In this document: positions 49,952 through 59,433 of the stretch, piece by piece
Position numbering within the stretch: the first letter of the stretch is position 1
Layout of the letters: every line of letters starts with the position of its first letter
Source of the DNA: JBCCSZ01 sp039821145
GTDB lineage: Bacteria; Bacteroidota; Bacteroidia; Chitinophagales; Saprospiraceae
NCBI GenBank assembly: GCA_039821145.1
Contig: JBCBOS010000006.1
Span: 248,001-312,000, forward strand
Direction: 5' to 3'
Length of the DNA stretch: 64,000 bases
Program-made: the position numbers and the translations under genes
Notes under the pieces: generated by a model
What the model was told of the DNA's origin: nothing
Database searches by the model: none
What the model saw: only the letters and a program-made list of their open reading frames with translations

Positions 49952-50629
49952 TCACTCCTCCAACAAATCAGGCCGTCGCTCGCGGGTGCGTTGCAAGGCC
50001 TGATCATAGCGCCAATTCTCAATGGCAGCATCATTGCCCGACAGCAAAATGGGAGGCACCTCCATGCCCTCAAACTCCGCGGGCCGGGTGTAGACAGGTG
50101 GGGCCAACAGCTGGTCCTGAAAAGAGTCTGTCAGGGCCGAAGTCTCGTCGTTGAGCACACCGGGCAGCAAGCGACCGATGGCGTCGACCAAAACGGCTGC
50201 AGGCAATTCTCCACCGGACAAAACGAAATCGCCAATGGACAATTCCATGGTGACATACTTTTGCCGAATGCGCTCGTCCATGCCCTTGTAGTGGCCGCAC
50301 AACAGCAACAGATTTTGCTGCAAAGACAATCCATTGGCCAACGACTGGTCCAAACGGCGGCCATCCGGGGTCAAGAAAATGATCTGGTCATAGGTCCGAC
50401 TCGCTTGCAATTCTTCGATGGCACGCGCCAACGGCTCGCACATCATCACCATGCCTGCCCCTCCCCCATATTGGTAGTCGTCGATCTGGCGGTGTTTTCC
50501 CAGACCATAGTTGCGCAAATCGTGAATCACAACTTCCAAGAGCCCCTTTTGCTGAGCCCGCTTCATGATGCTGTGTTGCAAAGGACTTTCCAATAACTCG
50601 GGAACGACAGCCAAAATATCTATCCGCAT
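49952..50629 (-). CDS. trmD: tRNA (guanine-N1)-methyltransferase TrmD
   Basis: 226 residues from the ATG at 50629 (MRIDILAVVPELLESPLQHS). It methylates G37 of tRNAs with CNN codons, using S-adenosylmethionine. The SPOUT knot is visible in DYQYGGGAGMVMMCEPL, IFLTPDGRRLDQSLANGLS, LLCGHYKGMDERI and ELSIGDFVLSGGELPAAVLVD. The C-terminal helix domain (RPAEFEGMEVPPILLSGND) is complete. The usual partners rpsP, rimM and rplS are not adjacent; stand-alone trmD is normal in Bacteroidota. The stop lies about 90 bp beyond the terminator of cassette B, tail to tail with it. Confidence 0.97.
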   Translation of the reverse strand: MRIDILAVVPELLESPLQHSIMKRAQQKGLLEVVIHDLRNYGLGKHRQIDDYQYGGGAGMVMMCEPLARAIEELQASRTYDQIIFLTPDGRRLDQSLANGLSLQQNLLLLCGHYKGMDERIRQKYVTMELSIGDFVLSGGELPAAVLVDAIGRLLPGVLNDETSALTDSFQDQLLAPPVYTRPAEFEGMEVPPILLSGNDAAIENWRYDQALQRTRERRPDLLEE

Positions 50630-50800
50630 GGCAAGATTTGTGAAGGTGGAACAATCTGAGCACAAAACTACTGAAAATCGGCAAGTCACAAAATGATGCC
50701 TCCGGCCCAATCGCAAGAGCCCATGGGGATTTTGTTGTTTAGAACGAATTTTGGTAATTTGGCAACCGCCTACTTACCCTTCACATCCAAAAAACCCACT

Positions 50801-51904
50801 ATGCTACCGATCCAGAAGCAATTCCTGACCAACCGCCGCACCCGCCCCGCCCTTCGCAAACGCGAGTGGTACACCATCCGCCAACTCAAAGGCGTCGTGG
50901 CCCATTGGACTGCCAACACCAAAAGAGGCGCCGATGCACAGGCCAACCGCAATTACTTCAACACCACCACCGTCTATGCCTCAGCCCACTACATCATCGA
51001 CGATCATTCCATCATCCAATGCCTGCCCGACCACGAGGTAGGCTATCACGTAGGCGGACGCTACTACCAGCCCATCGGCGAAAAAATCAGGGAAAATGGC
51101 CTCACCCCCAACTACTTTCTGATCGGCTTCGAAATGTGTGTCAACGAAGACGGAGACTGGGAAAAGACCTACCAAAACTCCGTGGAATTGGCCCAACACC
51201 TGCTCAACAAATACAATTTCACCGTCAACGAACTCTACCGCCATTATGACATCACCGGAAAGCTCTGCCCCATGATGATGATCGAAGAAGAGGCTTGGCA
51301 AAAGTTCAAAGGTGCCGTCAACAAAGGATTGCATTTCCACCTGGAAAATCCCATCAAACAGGGATTCATCAATACGCCTGAACTCAATGTGCGCTCCGGC
51401 AATGGCATGCGCTATCCAGTCATTGACGTCTTGCACGAGGGACATCCAATTGAAATCTACGAACTGCTCGGCAATTGGTACCGCATTGGAGACAATCGCT
51501 GGCTGCACAAGGACTACATCCGCATCACCTTTTCCAAAAAAAATGGCATCGTTCGCGACCCCACAGGCCTCAACGTGCGCTCTGGTCCTGGGACCAACAA
51601 CCAAATCGTCGACGTCCTCAAGGATGGCTCCAGTGTGGAGGTGTTCGAAATCGAGGGTCGATGGTATCGCATTGGGGTGGGCCGCTGGGTCTACAGCCGA
51701 TTGGTGCAAATCGTAGAAGTCAAAACCGGGCGGGTCTTCAATGCCGATTTTCTCAATGTGCGCGAAGGGCCTGGGACCAACTTCTCAAAAGTCGATCAAT
51801 TGGAGCGAGGACAACTCGTGCGAATCCTCGAAAAGGACACCCTCTGGTACCGCATTGGGGAGAAACAGTGGGTCTTTGGTTCGTACATCGAAATGGTGGA
51901 TTGA
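50801..51904 (+). CDS. N-acetylmuramoyl-L-alanine amidase with three SH3-like domains
   Basis: 367 residues from the ATG at 50801 (MLPIQKQF). The amidase_2 domain (about 25-180) has zinc ligands His35 (VVAHWTAN) and His148 with Cys156 (RHYDITGKLCP), and Lys154. Three bacterial SH3 domains follow at about 185-240, 245-305 and 310-367, each with the LNVRSG/REGPGTNF-type start and a WYRIG core. There is no signal peptide or lipobox, so export would need another route, as with phage endolysins. The gene is alone, divergent from trmD (170 bp), in no visible prophage. It may act in cell-wall recycling or be a domesticated lysin. Confidence 0.93.
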   Translation: MLPIQKQFLTNRRTRPALRKREWYTIRQLKGVVAHWTANTKRGADAQANRNYFNTTTVYASAHYIIDDHSIIQCLPDHEVGYHVGGRYYQPIGEKIRENGLTPNYFLIGFEMCVNEDGDWEKTYQNSVELAQHLLNKYNFTVNELYRHYDITGKLCPMMMIEEEAWQKFKGAVNKGLHFHLENPIKQGFINTPELNVRSGNGMRYPVIDVLHEGHPIEIYELLGNWYRIGDNRWLHKDYIRITFSKKNGIVRDPTGLNVRSGPGTNNQIVDVLKDGSSVEVFEIEGRWYRIGVGRWVYSRLVQIVEVKTGRVFNADFLNVREGPGTNFSKVDQLERGQLVRILEKDTLWYRIGEKQWVFGSYIEMVD

Positions 51905-52006
51905 CGGCAGAGGAGGCCGTCATCTTCAGGCAGGCAAGAAGGAAGGAGAAGCATCAGACGTCGGCACAGCAGGCTTGCCATCCCAATGTCTGATGCAAAG
52001 TGGTTG

Positions 52007-52588
52007 CTAGTTAATTTTCAACAACTCAACGTCAAAAATCAACGTAGCGAAAGGCTTGATGGTACTTCCTGCTCCCCGCTCACCATAGGCGAGATTGTAG
52101 GGAACAAATAAACGCCACTTGGAGCCCGTAGGCATGAGCTGCAGCGCTTCTACCCATCCTTTGATGACACCATTGACCGGAAAAGTCGCAGGTTGATTGC
52201 GCTGGACAGAACTGTCGAATACTGTCCCATCGATGAGCGTCCCATGATAGTGGGTCGTCACCTTGTCCGTCGCCTTGGGCTTGGGACCATTGCCTTCCTT
52301 GATCACTTTGTACTGCAGGCCACTGGGCAAAGTAACGACGCCTTCCTTCTTGGAATTCGCCGCCAGAAAGGCAGCACCTTGCTCCAGTTGGTTGCCGTAT
52401 TTGGCAGCAGCCTCCTTCGACAAGTGATTTTGGAGGGTTCTGTTGGCTTGGTTGAGATCCACAGCGGGCTTTCCTTCGAGAAATTCCGCGAATCCCTTTG
52501 CCAACTCATCTGCATTGACTTCTGTCAGTCCTTGCTTTTTGAGATTGTCGGCGATGATCATACCAACACTATAACTTAATGAACTCAT
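52007..52588 (-). CDS. FKBP-type peptidyl-prolyl isomerase (Mip/FkpA-like)
   Basis: 193 residues without signal peptide. The N-terminal dimerisation part (about 1-75, LSYSVGMIIADNLKKQGLTE) is that of FKBP_N/FkpA/Mip, followed by the FKBP domain (about 85-190) with QYKVIKEGNGPKPKATDKV, HYHGTLIDGTVFDSS, INGVIKGW-like (VNGVIKGWVEALQLM) and WRLFVPYNLAYGERG. It accelerates proline isomerisation in folding. It stands 46 bp from the M28 peptidase gene on the same strand and may share its transcript. Confidence 0.95.
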   Translation of the reverse strand: MSSLSYSVGMIIADNLKKQGLTEVNADELAKGFAEFLEGKPAVDLNQANRTLQNHLSKEAAAKYGNQLEQGAAFLAANSKKEGVVTLPSGLQYKVIKEGNGPKPKATDKVTTHYHGTLIDGTVFDSSVQRNQPATFPVNGVIKGWVEALQLMPTGSKWRLFVPYNLAYGERGAGSTIKPFATLIFDVELLKIN

Positions 52589-52634
52589 TCGTTTGTATTA
52601 TAAAGTGAACTCCCTCAAAGGGGAAAATGTGGTC

Positions 52635-54176
52635 TCAATTGTCGCCACCGTACAATTCCTCTCCGGCAGCTTCGTACTTATCGCCTTCCTTCCACTTGGG
52701 CTTGTCTTTGCCATCGGCAATGATGCGGGCCGTGTGGGCAAAGGTCTTGCAATACTTCAAAAAGTAGTCAAAATCAACAGAATCGGCCTCGTCGACGACC
52801 TGATGGTAATAGCGCATAAGGGTTTGATCAAAGCCCGTTACACCGGGAGAAATGTTGACAGCAGGCACTCCCTTGCGCGCAAAAGAGGCATTGTCTGATC
52901 GATCAAATAGATTCTGTTCTGGCGCCGGATTGGGAAATACCTTCAGGCCGAAAGGAGAAGCCCCTGCATCCATCTGTTCGTCTGTCCCAGTGCGGCCATA
53001 GCCCACCACAGATACATAGGAGGTATCGTTGTACCCAGCCCCATCTGTGTTGAGGTTGAAGATGGTTTTTTCCAAAGGCAACAAAGGACTCTTGGCATAA
53101 TACGCACTGCCCAGCAAACCAATTTCCTCCCCAGTCACTGCCAAAACAATGACCGATCGAAGGGGCCGTTTTTTGGACAAGACCTTGGCTGCCGTCAGCA
53201 AGGCCACAGTGCCCATGCCATTGTCGCGGGCACCGTTGAAGATGCTGTCCTCTTTGGTAAAGGCACCACCGCCATCCTTGCCCGTGCCTACGTGATCATA
53301 GTGAGCGGAAAGCAAGACAAACTCGTCTTTCAACTTTTCGTCCCGCCCCTCGATGATGCCACAGACATTGTTGGAGTAAATGGTCTTGCGAGAAGAACCA
53401 CTACACTGGAGGCTCGTCTTGACCTTTTTGCCCTCCTTTACCTTTTCGATCACCCCTTTGGGCAAAGTGCGCAACCAGCCGTAGGGAATCTGCCTGACTT
53501 TTTTCGCCTCGTCCTCGTCCGGCGATGCCAAACTCATGTTGGCTTTGCCAAAGTAAGATTTGAAAAACTGCCAGGGAACAGAAATCTGGTACAGCTCAAA
53601 AAGGGCCAGGGCACCTCTCTCGGCAGCCAACTGGCGCTTGCGTTTCATCGCTCTGAAAACCGCCAGAGGATCTTTCCCATCGGGCGTACCAGGCTCTACG
53701 ATGACAACCTTCCCCTTCACATCCAGTCCCTTGTAGTCGTCATGTCCACTTTTCTCATCCACCCAGCCAAGACCTGCAAAAACCAGATTGCTCTTTTTGA
53801 TCTCACTGGCCTCTGACACAATGATCAGCATATCGCCCGACTGTTCGTAGGTGGTTTTGCCAATCTTCAACTGGGCCATAGAGGGCGGCGTAGAAGTCAC
53901 AAATGCAATTTTCTGAAAGTAGTCATCTTGACCCGGAGGAGTCGACATACCAAAGGCCTTGAAATGCTCGGCCAGGTAATGAGCAGCGATGTCGTTGCCC
54001 GTACTTCCCGTCCGTCGCCCCATCAAGGCATCGGAAGACAGAAAGCGGAGGTGAGCCTCGACATCATCTTTTTCCAGCCGAAACTCCGGCATTTCCAAGA
54101 AGGGTTTGAGGCCCGGCTGCGCCACCACTGATCGCATCATCCAACAAGTCAGGAAAAACAACAACAACTTTTTCAT
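52635..54176 (-). CDS. M28-family peptidase with PA-like domain
   Basis: 513 residues with a signal peptide (MKKLLLFFLTCWMMRSVVAQ). After a start similar to bacterial leucine aminopeptidases (VEAHLRFLSSDALMGRRTGS) comes a PA domain (about 110-250) and the catalytic core with zinc ligands His/Asp in LSAHYDHVGTG and ARDNGMGTVALL, Glu-Glu in VTGEEIGLLGS and Asp in NTDGAGYND. The end has the His in FYHQVVDEADS-like YYHQVV. It is secreted or periplasmic. It follows the M20 dipeptidase gene by 10 bp on the minus strand, so two peptidases and an isomerase form one likely operon. Confidence 0.95.
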   Translation of the reverse strand: MKKLLLFFLTCWMMRSVVAQPGLKPFLEMPEFRLEKDDVEAHLRFLSSDALMGRRTGSTGNDIAAHYLAEHFKAFGMSTPPGQDDYFQKIAFVTSTPPSMAQLKIGKTTYEQSGDMLIIVSEASEIKKSNLVFAGLGWVDEKSGHDDYKGLDVKGKVVIVEPGTPDGKDPLAVFRAMKRKRQLAAERGALALFELYQISVPWQFFKSYFGKANMSLASPDEDEAKKVRQIPYGWLRTLPKGVIEKVKEGKKVKTSLQCSGSSRKTIYSNNVCGIIEGRDEKLKDEFVLLSAHYDHVGTGKDGGGAFTKEDSIFNGARDNGMGTVALLTAAKVLSKKRPLRSVIVLAVTGEEIGLLGSAYYAKSPLLPLEKTIFNLNTDGAGYNDTSYVSVVGYGRTGTDEQMDAGASPFGLKVFPNPAPEQNLFDRSDNASFARKGVPAVNISPGVTGFDQTLMRYYHQVVDEADSVDFDYFLKYCKTFAHTARIIADGKDKPKWKEGDKYEAAGEELYGGDN

Positions 54177-54186
54177 TCGCTCTGAT

Positions 54187-55581
54187 TTAGGAAGATTGCT
54201 TCATTTCAGTGTAGTATTGGTAGAAATACGGGATGGTCTCAATGCCCTTGTAGAAATTGGCAAGGCCATAGTGTTCATCCGGAGAGTGGATGTCATCAGA
54301 ATCCAGTCCGAATCCCATCAAGACAGTATTGACCTTGAGGACTTCTCCAAACATGGCCACGATGGGAATGCTTCCGCCCCCGCGCTGTGGAATGGGATCT
54401 TTGCGGAAGGTCTTCTTCATCGCCTTGGCAGCCGCTTGGTATTCGGTGCTATCCGTGGGGGTCACAGCAGGATGCCCCCCGTGGTGTGGCGTCACTTTGA
54501 CCTTGACAGACTTGGGTGCCAGGCTTTCAAAATGCTTTTGGAACAAATTGGTGATCTTGTCTGGGTCCTGATTGGGCACCAAACGCATGCTGATCTTGGC
54601 ATATGCCTTGGACGGCAAAACGGTCTTGGCTCCTTCGCCCGTGTACCCTCCCCAGATGCCATTGACATCGAGAGTTGGTCGAATGGAGGTGCGCTCAAGA
54701 GTGGTGTAATTGACCTCTCCGTGGACATCCTTCACTTCCAACTCTTTTTTGTAGCGGGTCAGGCTAAAGGGTGCCTTGTTCATTTCTTCTCTTTCCTTTT
54801 TGCTCACCCGGACGACATCTTCGTAAAAGCCGGGGATGCGGATGCGATTGCGCTTGTCGTGCAAGGAGGCGATCATGTCGCAAAGGATGTTGATGGGATT
54901 GCCCACCGCACCGCCGTAGACGCCAGAGTGCAAATCGCGGTTGGGACCAGTCACTTCTACTTCTACATAGCTGAGTCCGCGCAGTCCCACTGTCAGAGAG
55001 GGGCGATTGTGTGCGATGATGGAGGTATCGGAAACGAGGATGACATCACAGGCCAATTTCTTCGCATTCTTTTTGCAGAAGGTCTCCAAATTGTCCGATC
55101 CAACTTCCTCTTCTCCCTCGATCAAAAACTTGACATTGCAAGGCAGGGCATCGTTGGCCATCATGGCTTCAAATGCTTTGACGTGCATGTATACTTGTCC
55201 CTTGTCGTCGCAAGCTCCACGGGCAAAGACGGCACCCTTTGGATGGGTTTTGGTCTTTTTCACCACAGGCTCGAATGGTCCGCTTGTCCACAGGTCGAGG
55301 GGATCAGGTGGCTGGACATCATAGTGCCCGTAAACCAAAACTGTGGGAAGTTTTTTGTCGATGATCTTTTCCGCCGTTACGATGGGATGCCCTTTGGTGG
55401 GATTGAGTTTGACCTTCTCGGCTCCTGCAGCCTCCAGTTTTTCCTTGAGGAATTCTGCTGCTTTGAGTACATCTCCTTTGTAGGCCGGATCGGCACTTAC
55501 AGAAGGGATTCTCAGCCAGTCCATCAATTCGTCCAGGTAGCGTTGTTGGTTAGATTTGTGGTATTTCGTGACTGCTTGCAT
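54187..55581 (-). CDS. M20-family dipeptidase
   Basis: 464 residues from the ATG at 55581 (MQAVTKYHKSNQQRYLDEL); the longer frame adds 53 residues without family character. The catalytic metal site is visible: HYDVQPPDPLDLW, the Asp-Asp in RGACDDKGQVYMH, Glu-Glu in FLIEGEEEVGS, Asp in LVSDTSI and His near the C-terminus (DEHYGLAN). The dimerisation lid lies between about 200 and 300. It cuts dipeptides in the cytosol, as in carnosinase-like enzymes. A TATATTTG -7 element (minus strand, 55616-55623) is 35 bp before the start. Confidence 0.95.
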   Translation of the reverse strand: MQAVTKYHKSNQQRYLDELMDWLRIPSVSADPAYKGDVLKAAEFLKEKLEAAGAEKVKLNPTKGHPIVTAEKIIDKKLPTVLVYGHYDVQPPDPLDLWTSGPFEPVVKKTKTHPKGAVFARGACDDKGQVYMHVKAFEAMMANDALPCNVKFLIEGEEEVGSDNLETFCKKNAKKLACDVILVSDTSIIAHNRPSLTVGLRGLSYVEVEVTGPNRDLHSGVYGGAVGNPINILCDMIASLHDKRNRIRIPGFYEDVVRVSKKEREEMNKAPFSLTRYKKELEVKDVHGEVNYTTLERTSIRPTLDVNGIWGGYTGEGAKTVLPSKAYAKISMRLVPNQDPDKITNLFQKHFESLAPKSVKVKVTPHHGGHPAVTPTDSTEYQAAAKAMKKTFRKDPIPQRGGGSIPIVAMFGEVLKVNTVLMGFGLDSDDIHSPDEHYGLANFYKGIETIPYFYQYYTEMKQSS

Positions 55582-55615
55582 AAGATGATTTCTTGATGTG
55601 TTAGGAAAATCGCTG

Positions 55616-55623
55616 CAAATATA
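55616..55623 (-). promoter_or_regulatory. Bacteroidota -7 promoter element
   Basis: The minus strand reads TATATTTG, 35 bp before the ATG at 55581. Confidence 0.55.
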
Positions 55624-55808
55624 GGAAAACGGAATGGTTTGAAATTGTTTTCCCATTTTCAAAGCGACAAAATGAGTCAATGTCTTGTTGCCAAGGCAAT
55701 GAGAGCACGACCTCATTATATACAACTTAGGCAAATGCATTGTTTCGCCAGGCGGGAGAAGAGTCCTCTTCCCTTGTCACATTCATCTTTTCTTCTTAAT
55801 TTACTGGA

Positions 55809-56639
55809 ATGAAAACTAGAACGATCCCTCTATTTGGTTGGCTGGTCTTTCTGATCTTGTTTGGGGCTTGTGAAAAAGAAGCCCTGCAAAGGTCCAAGGG
55901 GCCCAGGCTCGTCAAAAAAACCTTTGCCATACAAGGAGAGCCTAATTTCCCAGCTTTCAGAAATGCGGATTCCATCACTTACCACTACAACGGGGAGGGA
56001 CGATTGGCAGAAGAGCAATCGTACAGAGAGAATGTGGTCTACGCTACCCGCCTGTATGCATACGATGAAGAGGGGCGACTTGTCGAAGAAAATGTCTTTT
56101 TCTCCTCCAATCTATACCAATCCATTCGCTACCAATACGAGGAAAATCAGACAAAGCCGACATCTGAAACTGCCTATCTCACAGGTGACGACGATCCCAA
56201 CATTCACATCCTGTACACCTATGATGATGCGGGGCAACTTGTCAAAGAAGAACATTTCAACGCTGCTTTTGTCGCCAATGACTCCACTCCCAAGGCATTG
56301 GGCATTCCATTGTTCCAGACAATTCAATACTTTCGACGCAGTGATGGCCAGGTTTATTTGAAAACGGAGAATACGGAAGGGACAGCTACTTCCAATCAGT
56401 TTACCTTCCTGTATGACGATTATGGTCGTCTTTTGGAAAACAGAACCAATGGCCTCACCACCCTCACCTACCTGCATACCTCCGATGGATTGGTGCAGAG
56501 CTTTGATGCGGCGGGCAATTGGATCGAAGAGGATCGGTACGAAGGGGGCAAGCTTCTGAAAATGGAGCGAAAACTCTTGCAGCGTTTCAGCCAACGTGTG
56601 AAGCCCATCATTGAGATCACCACCTATCACTACGACTGA
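55809..56639 (+). CDS. Lipoprotein with YD/RHS-like repeats
   Basis: 276 residues with lipobox FGAC (Cys21). The mature part carries several repeats of the type Y.YD..GRL.E: THYHYNGEGRLAEEQSY-like, LYAYDEEGRLVEENVFF, YTYDDAGQLVKEEHFN and FLYDDYGRLLENRT. This is the beta-strand repeat of RHS/YD proteins, but much shorter than toxins of that class and without a toxin end. Such small YD-repeat lipoproteins are frequent in Bacteroidota and have no defined role. The gene stands alone, with the convergent DUF3052 gene 5 bp after its stop. Confidence 0.85.
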   Translation: MKTRTIPLFGWLVFLILFGACEKEALQRSKGPRLVKKTFAIQGEPNFPAFRNADSITYHYNGEGRLAEEQSYRENVVYATRLYAYDEEGRLVEENVFFSSNLYQSIRYQYEENQTKPTSETAYLTGDDDPNIHILYTYDDAGQLVKEEHFNAAFVANDSTPKALGIPLFQTIQYFRRSDGQVYLKTENTEGTATSNQFTFLYDDYGRLLENRTNGLTTLTYLHTSDGLVQSFDAAGNWIEEDRYEGGKLLKMERKLLQRFSQRVKPIIEITTYHYD

Positions 56640-56644
56640 TCGAC

Positions 56645-57052
56645 TCAGCGATTTTCCTTTCGCCAAACAATTTTCAAGGCCGACCATCGCTCATCGACCG
56701 CACAGACCTTCACATCGACCAAGCCCAAAGCCAAGGCCGACTCTCTGATGAGGTCTTCCGTCAGATCGGTGGGAATCTTGGAGCTTTTCTTGTACCAGGA
56801 GACCCAAATCATCCCATGCTTGTGGATTTTGTCCTTTAGAATTGGAAGCTTTTTCTCCATGCTGCGCAAGTCAGTGGCAAAAAGATGAATGAAGTCCAAG
56901 GTCTTGCGGTAGTCATGGCGCAGCTCTACCTCATCGGGCAGGGGGCCCAGTAGTTCCGCATAGTTGTCGGGGGCATTCAAAAAGCGAATCTTCATCCCCG
57001 ACTTGATCCCCAATTTTTTGACAAGTGGTGTTCCAGAATATCCGTGTGGCAT
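56645..57052 (-). CDS. DUF3052-like small protein
   Basis: 135 residues from the ATG at 57052 (MPHGYSGTPLVKKLGIKSGM). The start PHGYSGTPLVKKLGI is characteristic of DUF3052, which is found near regulators and has no established role. The body resembles a Rossmann-like single domain (MKIRFLNAPDNYAELL, DFIHLFATDL, HGMIWVSWYKKSSKIPTD). No catalytic residues stand out. Divergent from the ferredoxin gene. Confidence 0.85.
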   Translation of the reverse strand: MPHGYSGTPLVKKLGIKSGMKIRFLNAPDNYAELLGPLPDEVELRHDYRKTLDFIHLFATDLRSMEKKLPILKDKIHKHGMIWVSWYKKSSKIPTDLTEDLIRESALALGLVDVKVCAVDERWSALKIVWRKENR

Positions 57053-57150
57053 GGCAGTTTTTTTTGCGAGATGCTTCAAAAATACAAGTCTGCTTGAAAT
57101 TTGACAATTGTCTTGATGGGTCAAAATTTGACTATTCCCTTCGAAGCTCC

Positions 57151-57158
57151 TATTTTTG
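57151..57158 (+). promoter_or_regulatory. Promoter of the ferredoxin gene
   Basis: TATTTTTG at 57151-57158 fits the -7 element, and TTTG at 57127-57130 is a -33 element 20 bp upstream. The ATG is at 57221. Confidence 0.6.
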
Positions 57159-57220
57159 AGGAGCAATTCAAAAACTTCTAACTATTTCGATGGTTGAACG
57201 TTTAGTAAAAAAATCCAACC

Positions 57221-57568
57221 ATGGCAATAATGATAACTGATGATTGTATCAATTGCGGTGCCTGCGAACCAGAGTGCCCCAACAATGCAATCTATGAAGG
57301 AGGAGTCGAATGGGCAATGTCTGACGGTACGGGCGTGACGGGAAGCTATCAACTAGAAGATGGCCGCCAAGTGGGTGCAAGCGACGGCCAAAGCCCCATG
57401 ATAGAGGATTACTATTTCATCGTTCCGGACAAGTGTACCGAGTGCGTAGGCTTTCACGAAGAACCACAATGCGCAGCTGTCTGCCCAGTGGACTGTTGTG
57501 TGCCCGATCCGGAACGAGAAGAAACAGAAGAGGTCCTGCTGACTCGAAAGCAATCCCTTCACATCTGA
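57221..57568 (+). CDS. Ferredoxin, 2[4Fe-4S]
   Basis: 115 residues. The first cluster motif CINCGACEPECP is at residues 9-20; the second, CTECVGFHEEPQCAAVCP, has the eight-residue insertion between the second and third Cys typical of the Alvin/YfhL-type ferredoxins. Between the clusters is a loop of over 40 residues (EWAMSDGTGVTG...). It carries single electrons in the cytoplasm; the partner is not evident. A good -33/-7 promoter lies upstream. Next gene, fhs, has its own promoter. Confidence 0.95.
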   Translation: MAIMITDDCINCGACEPECPNNAIYEGGVEWAMSDGTGVTGSYQLEDGRQVGASDGQSPMIEDYYFIVPDKCTECVGFHEEPQCAAVCPVDCCVPDPEREETEEVLLTRKQSLHI

Positions 57569-57695
57569 TCCACATCCCACCACATTTCTGCGTAAAATCG
57601 GTTCCTGGCTGTGCCTGATGGTCGACAATGCCATTGGGTCCCTGTATTCTGCAAAGCCCTCTTCACAAAGCTTGACAGCTAGGGCAAAATTGACC

Positions 57696-57703
57696 TATAT
57701 TTG
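57696..57703 (+). promoter_or_regulatory. Promoter of fhs
   Basis: TATATTTG at 57696-57703 with TTG at 57672-57674, 21 bp upstream. It is 60 bp before the ATG at 57763. Confidence 0.55.
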
Positions 57704-57762
57704 CAGCCCAAATCGGTGCCACACCGAATCAACGAATTGTCCAACTAACAAAAATCCAATCC

Positions 57763-59433
57763 ATGCCCTCTGATATTCAGATTGCCAGTCAGGCCAAATT
57801 ACAACACATACAAGACATCGCCCAGCTACTCGGTCTAGAAGCCGAACAGCTGCAATTGTATGGCAAGCACAAGGCAAAACTTCCCTTGTCACTCATCGAC
57901 TCCAAAAAAGTCCAACAGTCCAAGCTGGTCTTGGTATCGGCCATCTCCCCCACACCAGCAGGAGAAGGCAAAACCACCATGTCCATCGGCCTCAGCCAGG
58001 GCCTCAATCGCATCGGCAGACCGACCACGGTTGTGTTGCGCGAACCTTCCCTCGGTCCCGTATTTGGCATCAAAGGGGGGGCCACCGGAGGAGGTTACTC
58101 ACAGGTGCTCCCCATGGAAGACATCAACCTGCACTTCACAGGTGACTTTGCGGCCATCGAAAAGGCCCACAACCTCCTGGCTGCCCTGATCGACAACAAC
58201 ATCCAAAGCAAAACCCGCTCGATCAACATCGATCCGCGCACCGTCCTGTGGAAGCGGGTCATGGATATGAACGACAGGGCCCTTCGCCAAACCGTCATCG
58301 GCCTCGGGGGAACCTCTTCTGGCATCCCTCGCGAAACCGGATTCGACATCACCGCCGCTTCCGAAATCATGGCCATCCTCTGCCTGGCCGACAATCTGGC
58401 CGATCTCAAGCGCAGACTCGGCAACATATTCATTGGCTTCACCTTTGACAAAAAACCTGTCTACGCCCGCGACCTCAAGGCCAACGGCGCCATGACGGCC
58501 CTCCTCAAAGATGCCATCAAACCCAACCTGGTACAGACCATAGAAGGAACCCCCGCCATCATCCACGGCGGTCCCTTTGCCAACATCGCCCAAGGCACCA
58601 ACTCGGTCATCGCCACCCGCATGGGCATGAGCCTAAGCTCTACTGTGGTGACAGAAGCTGGTTTTGGTTTTGACTTGGGAGCAGAGAAATTTTTCGACAT
58701 CAAATGCCAAAGTGCTGGCCTGTCTCCCTCGGCAGTGGTGTTGGTGGCGACCATTCGGGCCCTCAAATACCACGGTGGCGTATCGCTCAAGGAGCTGCAA
58801 GAAGCCAATCCAGCAGCTGTCCAACGCGGCCTGAGTAATTTGGAAAAACACCTGGAAAACATTGGGCTGTTTGGCGTCAAGCCAGTCGTGGCCATCAACC
58901 GTTTTACCTCTGATACCGATGAGGAGATTGCGGTGATTCAAAATCGCTGTGGAGAGCTGGGCGTACCAGCTGTCTTGGCCGAGGTGTGGGCCAAAGGTGG
59001 AGAAGGGGCAGAAGAATTGGCCCGGACCCTGTCGGCGATCCTGGACGAAGACCAAGCGGATTTTACACCCATTTACGATTGGAAACTGCCCGTCCAGGAG
59101 AAAATCGAGAAGGTCGCCACCAAGGTATATGGTGCCAAAGCCATCGATTACACAGCCAAAGCGAAGGCGGACCTGCGAAAGATCGCTTCTTTGGGCTTGG
59201 AGGAATTGCCCATTTGCATTGCCAAAACCCAAAAATCCCTCTCCGACAATCCCAAGCTCCTCGGCCGACCAAAGGACTTTGTGGTCACGGTACGCGAAAT
59301 TGAAATTGCGGCGGGCGCAGGATTTCTCATTCCCATCACGGGCAACATCATGCGCATGCCCGGACTGCCAGCAACGCCGGCTGCCGAACAGATCGACATC
59401 GACGAAGAAGGAAACATCTCTGGATTGTTCTAG
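57763..59433 (+). CDS. fhs: Formate-tetrahydrofolate ligase
   Basis: 556 residues, the usual size. It joins formate to tetrahydrofolate with ATP to give 10-formyl-THF. Signatures: the P-loop TPAGEGKTTMSIGLSQGL, the FTHFS pattern FGIKGGATGGGYSQVLPMED with the downstream LHFTGDFAAIEKAHNLLAA, VATIRALKYHGGV, and DTDEEIAVIQ. The end is typical (ITGNIMRMPGLP). No folD is adjacent. The stop codon coincides with the left end of a MITE-like element, so the insertion lies exactly behind the gene. Confidence 0.97.
   Translation: MPSDIQIASQAKLQHIQDIAQLLGLEAEQLQLYGKHKAKLPLSLIDSKKVQQSKLVLVSAISPTPAGEGKTTMSIGLSQGLNRIGRPTTVVLREPSLGPVFGIKGGATGGGYSQVLPMEDINLHFTGDFAAIEKAHNLLAALIDNNIQSKTRSINIDPRTVLWKRVMDMNDRALRQTVIGLGGTSSGIPRETGFDITAASEIMAILCLADNLADLKRRLGNIFIGFTFDKKPVYARDLKANGAMTALLKDAIKPNLVQTIEGTPAIIHGGPFANIAQGTNSVIATRMGMSLSSTVVTEAGFGFDLGAEKFFDIKCQSAGLSPSAVVLVATIRALKYHGGVSLKELQEANPAAVQRGLSNLEKHLENIGLFGVKPVVAINRFTSDTDEEIAVIQNRCGELGVPAVLAEVWAKGGEGAEELARTLSAILDEDQADFTPIYDWKLPVQEKIEKVATKVYGAKAIDYTAKAKADLRKIASLGLEELPICIAKTQKSLSDNPKLLGRPKDFVVTVREIEIAAGAGFLIPITGNIMRMPGLPATPAAEQIDIDEEGNISGLF

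Noticed and set aside
55809..56639. RHS-type toxin
   Set aside because: The YD-like repeats are present, but the protein is only 276 residues, is a lipoprotein and has no C-terminal toxin or adjacent immunity gene.
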